Origin: Streptomyces sp. WMMC940
Lineage (GTDB): Bacteria > Actinomycetota > Actinomycetes > Streptomycetales > Streptomycetaceae
NCBI RefSeq assembly: GCF_027460265.1
Contig: NZ_JAPZBC010000001.1
Span: 992,001-1,056,000 of the forward strand
DNA: 64,000 bases
Direction of reading: 5' to 3'
Shown here: piece after piece, positions 34,282-41,534 of the stretch
Layout of the letters: the number at the start of each line of letters is the position of its first letter
How positions within the stretch are numbered: the stretch's first letter is position 1
Notes under the pieces: model-generated
Seen by the model: the letters and a program-made list of their open reading frames with translations, nothing else
Databases searched by the model: none
Told to the model about the DNA's origin: nothing
Made by a program: the position numbers and the translations under genes

Positions 34282-35589
34282 TCAGCCGATGCCCTGGCGG
34301 TCGGGCCGCAACGCGAACGCGCGCTCGGCCGCCTCGGGCAGCGTCCGTTCCAGGGCCTGCACCAGAAGCGCCCGGTGCCGAACCAGCGGGGCACGCCGTT
34401 CCTCCGGCACCAGCCGCAGCAGATCGTCGATGCCGGCCAGCATCCGGCGGGAGACCTGTGGGCTTGCCGTGGCGCACCCGCGGATCTCGGTGAGCCCGAG
34501 ATCGACGAGATCGGTCCAGCCGGGGACGTTCTGCACCAGCCGCACGACGCCCTTGCGGTCCCGGTGGTGCACCGCGCCCAGGGGGCGTACGGCGACCGCC
34601 GCGAGGAACTCCACGATCCGGTCGAGGCACTGCACGGCGGTGGTCGGATCGTTCACGGCGGGCGACAGCGCCCGCAGCGCGATGTCGGACAGCTGCCGCA
34701 GTCCGAAGCCCAGGTCCTGGTGGAAGCTGCGCTCGACCCCGACCGACACGCTGTGCCGCAGCGCCGACCGGACGGGCACGCGCGGCCCGTGCACCGCGAG
34801 CACGGGCGTACCGGGCACCACGTGGTCCCCGATCCGGGGGATGAGCCGCAGCACCACCCCGTTCCGCCGGGCGACGCGCACCAGCCGCGCGATGTGCACG
34901 TCCCGCAGAACGCCGGCATGCCCCTGGTGGCTCATGCGCGCGATCTCGGGCGCCAGGGGTGCCCCATCGGGCCCTTGGACGGGCATTCTCGCCACCTCAT
35001 CGAGCGACTCCCTGTTGATCCGCTCGACGACGGGCCCGACCTTCATCAGCTGCAGGGTCTGGGTGACGTACGCGATGAACAGCACCAGGCTGAGCAGGAC
35101 CATGACGACGGTCAGGGCGCTCTGCACCACCGGCACGGTCATGACGTCCCGCGGGTCGGCCTCGCTCTCGTACGAGGTGAGGACCAGCAGCGACAGCAGG
35201 AACGTCGCCAGGAACACCGCGAAGGTGAGCTTGCTGATCCTGCTCCGGATGAAGATCCGCACGATGCGGGGCGTGAAGTTCCCGGCGGCCATCTGGACGG
35301 CGACCAGCGAGATGCTGAAGACGACGCCGATGAAGGTCATCATCGCCGCGCTGACGGTGGTGACGATGGTCCGGGCGTCCTCGGCGATGGCCATCAGGTT
35401 GCGGACGCCCTCGAGGTCCCCGTCCTCCCTCAGGGCGTCCACGATCGCGGCATCGAGGGTGTCGGCGACCCCCCAGAGCAGGAAAACGAGCGACAGGGCC
35501 GTGGTCGGCGCGAACCAGAAGGTGTCGCGCAGATGCTCCCGAAGCGGCGACAGTGCACGCGGACTGCGATGACGAAGTTCACGGCTCAC
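34282..35589 (-). CDS. DUF2254 integral membrane protein
   Basis: The 435-residue product has four membrane helices in its first half (TALSLVFLLWGVADTL, MMTFIGVVFSISLVAVQM, KLTFAVFLATFLLSLLVLT, ALTVVMVLLSLVLFIAYVTQ). The DUF2254 hallmark AAGNFTPRIVRIFIRSR follows helix 2. The C-terminal ~230 residues are soluble, with HAGVLRDVHIARLVRVARRNG and DLGFGLRQLSDIALRALSPAVNDPTTA. The family is widespread and of unknown function, possibly channel-like. The gene is monocistronic and ends close to the stop of the UDG-ART fusion in a convergent arrangement. Confidence 0.88.
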   Translation of the reverse strand: MSRELRHRSPRALSPLREHLRDTFWFAPTTALSLVFLLWGVADTLDAAIVDALREDGDLEGVRNLMAIAEDARTIVTTVSAAMMTFIGVVFSISLVAVQMAAGNFTPRIVRIFIRSRISKLTFAVFLATFLLSLLVLTSYESEADPRDVMTVPVVQSALTVVMVLLSLVLFIAYVTQTLQLMKVGPVVERINRESLDEVARMPVQGPDGAPLAPEIARMSHQGHAGVLRDVHIARLVRVARRNGVVLRLIPRIGDHVVPGTPVLAVHGPRVPVRSALRHSVSVGVERSFHQDLGFGLRQLSDIALRALSPAVNDPTTAVQCLDRIVEFLAAVAVRPLGAVHHRDRKGVVRLVQNVPGWTDLVDLGLTEIRGCATASPQVSRRMLAGIDDLLRLVPEERRAPLVRHRALLVQALERTLPEAAERAFALRPDRQGIG

Positions 35590-35801
35590 GCCGTGAGGCT
35601 AGACGACGACATACGTCACGTACACATACGATCACTCTCCGTGCGTCCAATTCGGGCGGGCGCGAGGGACGGCCCGATGGGGCAGCTCATCCGCCGCCCC
35701 ACCCCACTGACCACGGAAAATGCGGTTCAGAGGCACCTCGAACCCCTGGTAGAGTTATCCATGTCGCCGCGGGGAACACCCCGGGTTCGACAAAACACCT
35801 G

Positions 35802-35889
35802 GTCCGGGTGGCGGAATGGCAGACGCGCTAGCTTGAGGTGCTAGTGCCCTTTATCGGGCGTGGGGGTTCAAGTCCCCCCTCGGACACCA
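35802..35889 (+). tRNA. tRNA-Leu (anticodon GAG), CCA encoded
   Basis: The acceptor stem GTCCGGG pairs with CTCGGAC (one G-T pair). The anticodon arm is CTAGC-TTGAGGT-GCTAG with GAG at positions 34-36. A long variable arm (GCCCTTTATCGGGC), the T arm with GTTCAAG, and an encoded CCA (35887-35889) complete it. The large variable arm confirms leucine. It reads CUC and CUU. It is the left boundary of an accessory island. The stop codon of a truncated recombinase lies within its 3' half on the other strand, as at integration sites. Confidence 0.97.
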
Positions 35890-36262
35890 AAACGGTCACG
35901 TTTGAACCCCGGTCCCGGTTGGGTCCGGGGTTCGTCGTATCGGCGGGAAGGGGGCCGTGGGGCCGCTGTATGGCGTCCCCGGGCCGCACCACTTCCAGGT
36001 TGGCGCGTTGCGTGCCAGTGGACCGCCCCCGGCCCCTGGCGGCGCGCGGGCGGGTTTCGATCTTCGCGGCTTCGTCCTCGCTCGGCTCTGCCAGCCCTGC
36101 GGCAATGCCAGGGTCGAGCAGGTGGGCGAAGCCCTCAGTGAGGTCCGCGCCCTGCACCTGGTCATCCATGATCCAGAAGCGGGCGAAGACGGCTTGGTTG
36201 AGCTGTCGGCGGACATCGGGCGGTGCGCTGAGGTACAGCCGGTGCGCGTTGGCGCAGAGCAG
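35828..36262 (-). pseudogene. C-terminal remnant of a large serine recombinase (integrase)
   Basis: The minus-strand frame from the IS border reads LLLLCANAHRLYLSAPPDVRRQLNQAVFARFWIMDD...LTEGFAHLL. This matches the tail of streptomycete serine recombinases (AHRLYxxAPxxVRRQFNQAxFxxIxVDD). It ends in VSEGGLEPPRP, a peptide produced by reading antisense through a tRNA 3' end. The catalytic and DNA-binding domains are missing: the reading frame is cut at the inverted repeat of the adjacent IS5-family element. It is the remains of the integrase of an element inserted at tRNA-Leu. Confidence 0.75.
35904..35933 (+). terminator. Hairpin after tRNA-Leu
   Basis: GAACCCCGG (35904-35912) pairs perfectly with CCGGGGTTC (35925-35933) around a 12-base loop, 15 bases past the tRNA. 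No T tract follows. Confidence 0.6.
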
Positions 36263-36330
36263 TAAGAGTTGTCCCGTAAATGATCTCCGGATCGTCTCGG
36301 GCATGGTTGGCCACAGTGTGGCCCGCTGAT

Positions 36331-37101
36331 CTATCCGGCGAGGGCGAGGTTGTGCAGCCGGGCAATGCCAAGCATGGCGTGGTGGACGCCATCGCCTTTG
36401 AGACGGCAGTCGCGGAGGATCTTCCAGGTCTTCATGCGGGCGAAGACGTGCTCGACGCGGGCGCGGACCTGCTTGTGGGACTTGTTGTGTTCCTCTTTCC
36501 AGGCCGGGAGTTCGCTCTGGCCGCGCTCGCGGCGGTGCGGGATGACCAGCCCGGTGCCCGGGTAGCCGCCGTCGGCGATCGTGAGGGTATTGCCGACGGC
36601 GGCTTTGGCGCCGGATTCCTCCCACGCCTTGCAGTCGTTGCGGTTCCCGGCGAGCGGCCGGCCGACCACGACGACCAGACGGGTGTCGGCGTCGATGACG
36701 ACCTGGTGGTTGGTGGAGTACCGGTAGTTCTTCGACCGCTCGGCGATGGTGTGGTCGCGGGTGGGGACCAGGGTGCCGTCGACGATGAGCACGGTGTCCT
36801 TGGCGAACCGCTTGCGGGGCTGGAGGGCGAGCATCGGCCCGAGGTGGTCGATGATCCGGTCTGCTGCCGACTTGGACACCCCGAACAGCGGGGCGAGCTG
36901 CCGCATGGTGAGGTTCGTGCGCCAGTACGCGGCGACCAGCAGTGTCCGGTCCTCCAGCGGAAGGCTCCACGGCCGGCCCCTGCGGACCGCGTCCGCACCC
37001 TGGCGCCGCAGCACGGTCACCAGCTTGCCGAACTGCCGCGGGCTCAGCCCGGTGAACGGGGCTATCCAAGACGGCTCCGACACCGTGATCACACCAGCCA
37101 C
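36331..37101 (-). CDS. IS5-family DDE transposase
   Basis: The 256-residue product has an N-terminal helix-turn-helix (FTGLSPRQFGKLVTVLRRQGADAV, then LTMRQLAPLFGVSKSAADRIIDHLGPML). A DDE_Tnp_4 domain follows: VLIVDGTLVPTRDH (first Asp), LTIADGGYPGTG (second Asp) and KQVRARVEHVFARMKTWKILRD (Glu in VEHVF). It is full length with no frameshift. It lies 52 bases inside the left 17-bp inverted repeat. Confidence 0.92.
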   Translation of the reverse strand: MAGVITVSEPSWIAPFTGLSPRQFGKLVTVLRRQGADAVRRGRPWSLPLEDRTLLVAAYWRTNLTMRQLAPLFGVSKSAADRIIDHLGPMLALQPRKRFAKDTVLIVDGTLVPTRDHTIAERSKNYRYSTNHQVVIDADTRLVVVVGRPLAGNRNDCKAWEESGAKAAVGNTLTIADGGYPGTGLVIPHRRERGQSELPAWKEEHNKSHKQVRARVEHVFARMKTWKILRDCRLKGDGVHHAMLGIARLHNLALAG

Positions 37102-37173
37102 ACCAAGATCATCTCAGTTGCAGACGCTACCCGGCGTCCCCGATCCTGTGTGCTCGGCAAGCAGGGAGGGCAC

Positions 37174-37557
37174 ATGGGACTGGTTCTTTTCCCGGGCGAC
37201 GGAGACAACAGCAGTCCGGATGTCTCCTGGCCCTACAGCGGCTTTGCCGCGTTCCGGCGGCGTCTGGCCGAGACCGAGGGGTTCGTCCTCTCCGAGATGC
37301 GAGGCTTCGGCGGCGAGCGCCCGTGGAGTGAAGTGTCCACCGCCCTGGAGCCACTCCTGGATCATCCGGATGCCGGAGGTAACGACCTCTCGCCTGACGA
37401 GTGCGCGTCGATCCTGGTCCGGCTGGAGGCCATCACCGACCAGTGGGCACGAGAGGGCGACGACCAGCTCCTCCGGCAGCAGATCGAGGACGCCCGCCAG
37501 CTGGCGGGCGTCCTGCGGCTCTGCATCGAGAAGGACGTCCCGCTGGCCTTCCTCTGA
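37174..37557 (+). CDS. Hypothetical protein carried between two insertion sequences
   Basis: The 127-residue product starts at an ATG behind GGGAGG. The sequence MGLVLFPGDGDNSSPDVSWP is followed by YSGFAAFRRRLAETEGFVLSEMRGFGG and a helical second half (LSPDECASILVRLEAITDQWA, LRQQIEDARQLAGVLRLCIEKDVPLAFL). It looks like an intact soluble alpha/beta protein with typical Streptomyces codon use. No family or motif is recognised. It may be cargo of the surrounding element. Confidence 0.65.
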   Translation: MGLVLFPGDGDNSSPDVSWPYSGFAAFRRRLAETEGFVLSEMRGFGGERPWSEVSTALEPLLDHPDAGGNDLSPDECASILVRLEAITDQWAREGDDQLLRQQIEDARQLAGVLRLCIEKDVPLAFL

Positions 37558-37582
37558 AGCCCCCGACTGCGGAACCCACTTA

Positions 37583-38433
37583 GACGTCGTCTCATTTGGG
37601 GTGCTGGGTAGTCTGCACTGTGTGGTGATGGTCGAGCGCATGGTGCCGGACGAGCTGTGGGAACTGTTCCAGCGGGTGGTCCCTCCCGCTCCAACACGGC
37701 CGCAGGGCGGCGGCCGACGCCGGTACGGGGATCGTGAGGTACTGGCCGCGATCATCTTCGTGGCCACAACAGGCTGCACTTGGCGGCAGTTGCCGCCGGT
37801 CTTCGGCCCGTCGGGGCCGACCGCGCACCGGCGTTTCACCGAGTGGACCGCCGCCCGGGTCTGGGCGAAGCTGCACCGCGTCATACTCGACGAGCTGGGT
37901 TCGCGCGGAGAGCTGGACTGGTCGCGTTGCGCGATCGACTCGGTGAACATGCGGGCCCTGAAAGGGGGGACCTGACAGGTCCGAATCCTGTAGACCGGGG
38001 CAAGAAGGGCTCGAAGATCCACTTGATCACTGAGCGGACCGGTTTACCCCTCTCCGTCGGGATCTCCGGCGCGAACCTGCACGACAGCCAGGCGCTCGAG
38101 CCGCTCGTGTGCGGCATTCCGCCGATCCGCTCCCGTCGCGGCCCGCGCAGACGACGGCCCGCCAAGCTCCACGCGGACAAAGGCTACGACTACGACCACC
38201 TGCGCCGATGGCTGCGCAAGCGAGGCATCCGGCACCGCATCGCCCGCAAGGGCATCGAGTCCTCCACCCGGCTGGGCCGGCATCGCTGGACCATCGAGCG
38301 CACGATGTCCTGGCTGGGCGGCTGCCGCCGTCTACACCGCCGCTACGAACGCAAGGCCGAACACTTCCTGGCCTTCACCGCCATCGCCTGCAGCCTCATC
38401 TGCTACCGCAGACTCACCAAATGAGACGACGTC
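37583..38433 (+). mobile_element. IS5-family (IS427-like) insertion sequence with TTA target duplication
   Basis: The ends GACGTCGTCTCATTTGG (37583-37599) and CCAAATGAGACGACGTC (38417-38433) are perfect 17-bp inverted repeats. The element is 851 bp and is flanked by TTA on both sides (37580-37582 and 38434-38436). Repeats, target duplication and a two-frame transposase agree with an intact, recently inserted element. It sits in the right inverted repeat of the older element around it. Confidence 0.92.
37628..38424 (+). CDS. IS427-like transposase made by -1 frameshift (two overlapping frames)
   Basis: Frame 1 runs from about 37628 to 37975: MVERMVPDELWELFQRVVPP, then AAIIFVATTGCTWRQLPP and AIDSVNMRALKGGT with the first catalytic Asp. 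Frame 2, one base back, continues with GPNPVDRGKKGSKIHLITERTG, LHADKGYDYDHL (second Asp) and RTMSWLGGCRRLHRRYERK (Glu region) to 38424. The switch probably occurs at the AAAGGGGGG run near 37963-37971. Programmed -1 frameshifting is normal in this IS group. ORF B alone has no good start. Confidence 0.88.
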
Positions 38434-38871
38434 TTACGGGACAACTCTTAGGCCGTGCTCAGTCAGTTCGTAGGCCGGTCGCTCCAGCTCGCACCACACC
38501 ACGCGGCCGACGTTGGTTGGGTAGCAGTTCCACCGTGAACACAGTGAAGTTACGGCGTCGGGCCAAGTCGGCGGTTGGTTGTGACGGTCGGCCACTTCGA
38601 CAATAACGCCGTGCTCAAACAGCACCAGGCGCACGCGGATGAGGGCGAGATCAGCCAGCTCTACCCAGTGCGGGGAAGGGTCGGGCACGCCGGTCAGGTT
38701 CACGGCCTGGCCGATCAGCTCGGTGAGTACAGCTTCGCCGTTGTCGTTCAGCTGGCCGTGCTCCCACTCGGCGAGGGTGTAGCGGAGAAACATCGTGCCG
38801 ATGTTCGCAGCCGTGGCAGTAGCGGCCAAGGTGAGGTCGGCTACCGCCTTGGGATGGGGCCGCTCAGTCAT
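38434..38871 (-). CDS. Histidine-kinase-like ATP-binding protein, C terminus altered by IS
   Basis: An ATG at 38871 overlaps the upstream gene by 8 bases and gives 145 residues: MTERPHPKAVADLTLAATATAANIGTMFLRYTLAEW, then VLTELIGQAVNLTGVPD and LALIRVRLVLFEHGVIVEVADRHNQPP. The sequence resembles the GHKL ATP-binding modules (RsbW-like) frequent on Streptomyces mobile elements, with an LTEL(I/V)xxAVxxxG helix and a VEVxDxxxxPP strand. The last six residues and the stop come from the IS inverted repeat, so the natural end has been replaced. Activity is uncertain. Confidence 0.65.
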   Translation of the reverse strand: MTERPHPKAVADLTLAATATAANIGTMFLRYTLAEWEHGQLNDNGEAVLTELIGQAVNLTGVPDPSPHWVELADLALIRVRLVLFEHGVIVEVADRHNQPPTWPDAVTSLCSRWNCYPTNVGRVVWCELERPAYELTEHGLRVVP

Positions 38872-39229
38872 CGACCGCGGGGCGAAGATTGCCGACCCGT
38901 TCTTTGGCGTGCTCGGCCACGTCGCACAGCTCAACCACTTGAGCAGCAGCGTCCAACTCCAGCCGCTGCACCATATGGGCCAGCAAGATCGGGTGAGTTG
39001 AGATGTGGCTCATGGACGGCACGACGACGTGATGCGCCTCGGTGCGCTTGAGTTCTTCGGTCAGCGCGTTGAAGGCCGCCTGTGATCCGTTCTGGCATTC
39101 GTAGAACGTGGTGGCGTAACAGAAGGCCTCGACCTCCGCGAAGCTCCGCATCTGCTGCTCGATGTCGTCAAGCTTGTCGTCCGTCGCATCACTGGCTACC
39201 CGCATGTAGCCGTAGATCAAGGGCTTCAC
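38864..39229 (-). CDS. Small resolvase-N-terminus-like protein
   Basis: The 121-residue product starts MKPLIYGYMRVASDATDDKLDDIEQQMRSFAE. The opening resembles serine-resolvase catalytic domains (YxRVSxxxQ...), followed by FCYATTFYE and LTEELKRTEAHHVVVPSMSHISTHPILLAHMVQRLE, parallel to the EL...D.vvv..ldRlsR stretch. The catalytic Ser is not at its expected place (RVASD) and the Arg residues (RLSR becomes MSHIS) are lost, so it is probably not a recombinase. Related small proteins occur on actinomycete integrative elements. It overlaps the next gene by 8 bases. Confidence 0.65.
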   Translation of the reverse strand: MKPLIYGYMRVASDATDDKLDDIEQQMRSFAEVEAFCYATTFYECQNGSQAAFNALTEELKRTEAHHVVVPSMSHISTHPILLAHMVQRLELDAAAQVVELCDVAEHAKERVGNLRPAVDD

Positions 39230-39328
39230 CGTTGTTCTCCGTACGCTTGATGAGCAGACCGGCGACGGGTTCGTACCTGCGGTAGGCGTCCAGGCATCGC
39301 CGGTCTGCCCGGCTTCTTGGTGGTCGCG

Positions 39329-39481
39329 TCAGAGCGCGAGGTTGTGCTCCGCGAGCACCGCTCGCGCGCACGGGAAGGCACAGCCGCACACGGCACGCAG
39401 GCCGAGGTCGTTGGTGTGCCCGTTCAGAACCACGGTGGCGAGCTGGTGAAGCACGTCGACTCCGCTACTCGCCTCGACCAT
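39329..39481 (-). CDS. 50-residue Cys-containing small protein at the end of the operon
   Basis: The ATG at 39481 lies six bases after the kinase stop, within GGTGAGGGGCATG, which supplies the ribosome-binding site. The product is MVEASSGVDVLHQLATVVLN, then GHTNDLGLRAVCGCAFPCARAVLAEHNLAL. Three closely spaced Cys (C-G-C-x3-C) sit before a helical end. I know no family. Position and spacing argue that it belongs to the rSAM-exonuclease-AKR-kinase operon. Zinc binding or a modified peptide are possibilities only. Confidence 0.5.
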   Translation of the reverse strand: MVEASSGVDVLHQLATVVLNGHTNDLGLRAVCGCAFPCARAVLAEHNLAL

Positions 39482-39486
39482 GCCCC

Positions 39487-40128
39487 TCACCCCGCAGCAG
39501 GAGCGAAGAAGGTCAGCAGCCGGTCACGGATTAGTGCCGCGGACTGCTCGGGAGGTCGTTTGTTCACGTCCACCCGCAGCACGTCGAAGTCCGCCTGGAT
39601 CAACCGCTCGGTGGCCTGTCGGTAGAAGTGTGTCTCAGCGTGCGAGCTGCCTGGCGAGAGCTGGAAACGGTTGTGTGGCCCGCGCTCCTGGAGCCGTTCC
39701 GAGATGACCTCGGGGTCGGCTTCCAGGATGACGGCGAGGTCGGGCCGGTCAGCCTCGGCATTCAGTCGCCAGAGGAACGCCGGGTCGATGCCGTCGAAGC
39801 GCTGCATCACGAGACCTGACGGGATGTACCTGTCACTCAAGACGACACGGCCGGCCTCGGTGTTGGGCCGGACTTCCGCCTCAAGGTGGTGGTAGCGGTC
39901 AGCCGCGTACAGGCACGCAAGGGTGTGACCAGTGGTCGTCTCGGTCAGTTCGCGGCACAGCGCGCCGATGGGACCTTCGCTTGGCTCAGCCGTGACGTGG
40001 ACCTCTTCGCCAGCAGCCACCAGAAGTTGCGCGAGGTGCTGGACGATCGTGGACTTCCCTGCGCCGCTCGGCCCGTCGACGCTGACGAAGAGGCCGCGCT
40101 GGTGATCAGAGAAGGGCCTGAGACTCAT
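39487..40128 (-). CDS. Thymidylate kinase (dTMP kinase-like)
   Basis: The 213-residue product has the P-loop GPSGAGKST at residues 19-27, SDRYIPSGLVMQR (the DRY/H motif of dTMP kinases) near 97, and a lid-like ERLQERGPHNRFQ. It phosphorylates dTMP to dTDP with ATP in the cytosol. The housekeeping tmk of Streptomyces is a much longer fused protein, so this is an accessory copy. Its start overlaps the end of the aldo/keto reductase gene by 23 bases. It is the fourth gene of a coupled operon. Confidence 0.9.
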   Translation of the reverse strand: MSLRPFSDHQRGLFVSVDGPSGAGKSTIVQHLAQLLVAAGEEVHVTAEPSEGPIGALCRELTETTTGHTLACLYAADRYHHLEAEVRPNTEAGRVVLSDRYIPSGLVMQRFDGIDPAFLWRLNAEADRPDLAVILEADPEVISERLQERGPHNRFQLSPGSSHAETHFYRQATERLIQADFDVLRVDVNKRPPEQSAALIRDRLLTFFAPAAG

Positions 40129-40978
40129 TCTGGCCCCCTTCCGGCTTCTGGCCGGTGGCCGCCAGTTCGATAGCGGTCATCGCTTCGGTGGTGAGGCTGA
40201 TCTGTTCGGCCGCCAGGTTCTCGTAGAGGCGTGTGCTGCTACCGGTTCCGGGGATCGGCGCTGCCACGGGCGACCGGTGCAACAGCCACGCCAACGCGAG
40301 TTGAGCCGGTGTCGCGCCGTACTCGGCAGCCAGCTCGTGAAGCACGCTGCGGGGTTCTGCGAGCCGACCCGTTGCCAGCGGGGCGTAAGGCACGAAGGAG
40401 ATGCCGGTCGCCTCGCAGTGCCGGAGCACGTCTTCTGACGTCTGGTTGGCGACGTTGTACTTGTTCTGTACGGCCGCGACGTCAACCAGCTCGCTGGCTG
40501 TGCGGAGCTGTTCCACGGTCACCTTGGACAACCCGACGTGGTGGATTTTCCCTTCGGCCTGCATGTCCCGCAGCACGCCGAGCTGGTCTTCCAGCGGAAC
40601 CGCGGGGTCGATACGGTGCAGGTAGTAGAGGTCGATCCGTTCGACCTGGAGCCGTCGGAGACTCATCTCGACGCACTGGCGCAGGTAGTTCGGCTGGCCA
40701 CAGGGCGACCACTGGTTGGGGCCTTGCCGTGTCAGGCCGCCCTTAGTGGCGATGACCAAGCCTTCGGGGTACGGACGCAACGCCTTGCGGATGTACTTCT
40801 CCGCAGTGAATGGGCCGTAGGCGTCGGCGGTGTCGATGTGTGTCACGCCCGCGTCGACAGCATCGCGGAGTACCTGCATGGCCTGTTCCGGGTTGTCCGG
40901 TGCTGCCCAATGGCCGGGGCCGGTGTGCTGCATGGAGCCGAAGCCGATGCGCCTGCCGCTAGAAGAGAACATCTTCAT
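40106..40978 (-). CDS. Aldo/keto reductase in the island operon
   Basis: The 290-residue product starts MKMFSSSGRRIGFGSMQHTG. The TIM-barrel AKR set is complete: HIDTADAYG (Asp and Tyr), VIATKGG (Lys), LYYLHRID (His), then VGLSKVTVEQL and an NADPH-binding end (PIPGTGSSTRLYENLAA). It reduces a carbonyl group, substrate unknown. The start overlaps the exonuclease stop by 20 bases and the end overlaps the kinase start. A second AKR of equal length lies at the far end of the island (48264-49136). Confidence 0.88.
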   Translation of the reverse strand: MKMFSSSGRRIGFGSMQHTGPGHWAAPDNPEQAMQVLRDAVDAGVTHIDTADAYGPFTAEKYIRKALRPYPEGLVIATKGGLTRQGPNQWSPCGQPNYLRQCVEMSLRRLQVERIDLYYLHRIDPAVPLEDQLGVLRDMQAEGKIHHVGLSKVTVEQLRTASELVDVAAVQNKYNVANQTSEDVLRHCEATGISFVPYAPLATGRLAEPRSVLHELAAEYGATPAQLALAWLLHRSPVAAPIPGTGSSTRLYENLAAEQISLTTEAMTAIELAATGQKPEGGQNESQALL

Positions 40979-41534
40979 CGACCTTCTCGGGAGGCTGGCC
41001 GCGCAGCTCTTCCAGGCTGTGCGCCTTGGTGGCGAGCAGCACGAACAACCGGGCGGCAACCAGTGCGTCATACGTCGCCCGGTGGGGCGAGAGGTCTTCC
41101 GGCAGTCCCTCGGCCAGGCTGAACACCTCGACCAAGCTGCCGAGTCGGTAGCTGTCCATGCCGGGCATCAACCGACGCGCGAGCTTGAGGGTGTCGAACA
41201 CCTCCGGCGGTTCCCAGCCGGTGAGCTTGCGCTGAAGCACGCCAACGTCAACGTGGGCATTGTGCGCCACGATCGCCGGGTGACTCAGCGCCGTGAGGAC
41301 ATCGACCTTGACCGCCTCGAACGAGGGGCAGTTGGCCACGTCCTTGCTGCTCAGGCCATGAATTCGGGTGGCGAAGTACTTGATGGGCGTCTCCGGCTTC
41401 ACCAGCCAGCTCATCGGCTCTCCGATGACCCCGCCGACCACTGGCACGGCGGCCAGCTCCACCAGGTCGGGCGGCTGCTGGCCGTTGCCCTCCACGTCGA
41501 CCACCACGAAGTTGAGGCTCGTCCAGTCAGTCAC
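40959..41534 (-). CDS. DEDDh 3'-5' exonuclease (DnaQ-like)
   Basis: The GTG at 41534 overlaps the radical SAM stop (GTGACTGA) and gives 191 residues. Exo I is FVVVDVEGNG (D13, E15), Exo II is VAHNAHVDVGVL (D), and Exo III is SPHRATYDALVAARL (H and D). All four acidic residues and the His are present. Such enzymes trim DNA or RNA 3' ends in proofreading, repair or RNA turnover. The upstream in-frame extension to 41585 lies inside the previous gene and is rejected. It is the second gene of the operon. Confidence 0.88.
   Translation of the reverse strand: MTDWTSLNFVVVDVEGNGQQPPDLVELAAVPVVGGVIGEPMSWLVKPETPIKYFATRIHGLSSKDVANCPSFEAVKVDVLTALSHPAIVAHNAHVDVGVLQRKLTGWEPPEVFDTLKLARRLMPGMDSYRLGSLVEVFSLAEGLPEDLSPHRATYDALVAARLFVLLATKAHSLEELRGQPPEKVDEDVLF

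Larger units (their letters stand above)
36263..38450. mobile_element. IS5-family element region bounded by 17-bp inverted repeats, carrying a nested IS
   Basis: TAAGAGTTGTCCCGTAA (36263-36279) and its exact complement (38434-38450) bracket a transposase (36331-37101, minus), a 127-residue passenger gene (37174-37557, plus) and a second IS (37583-38433). The second IS lies in the TTA at the inner edge of the right repeat. The left repeat cuts the recombinase gene and the right repeat cuts the ATP-binding-protein gene, so adjacent sequence was lost or rearranged on insertion. TA flanks both repeats on the outside. Whether the passenger is part of the element or captured sequence is unclear. 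Confidence 0.7.
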
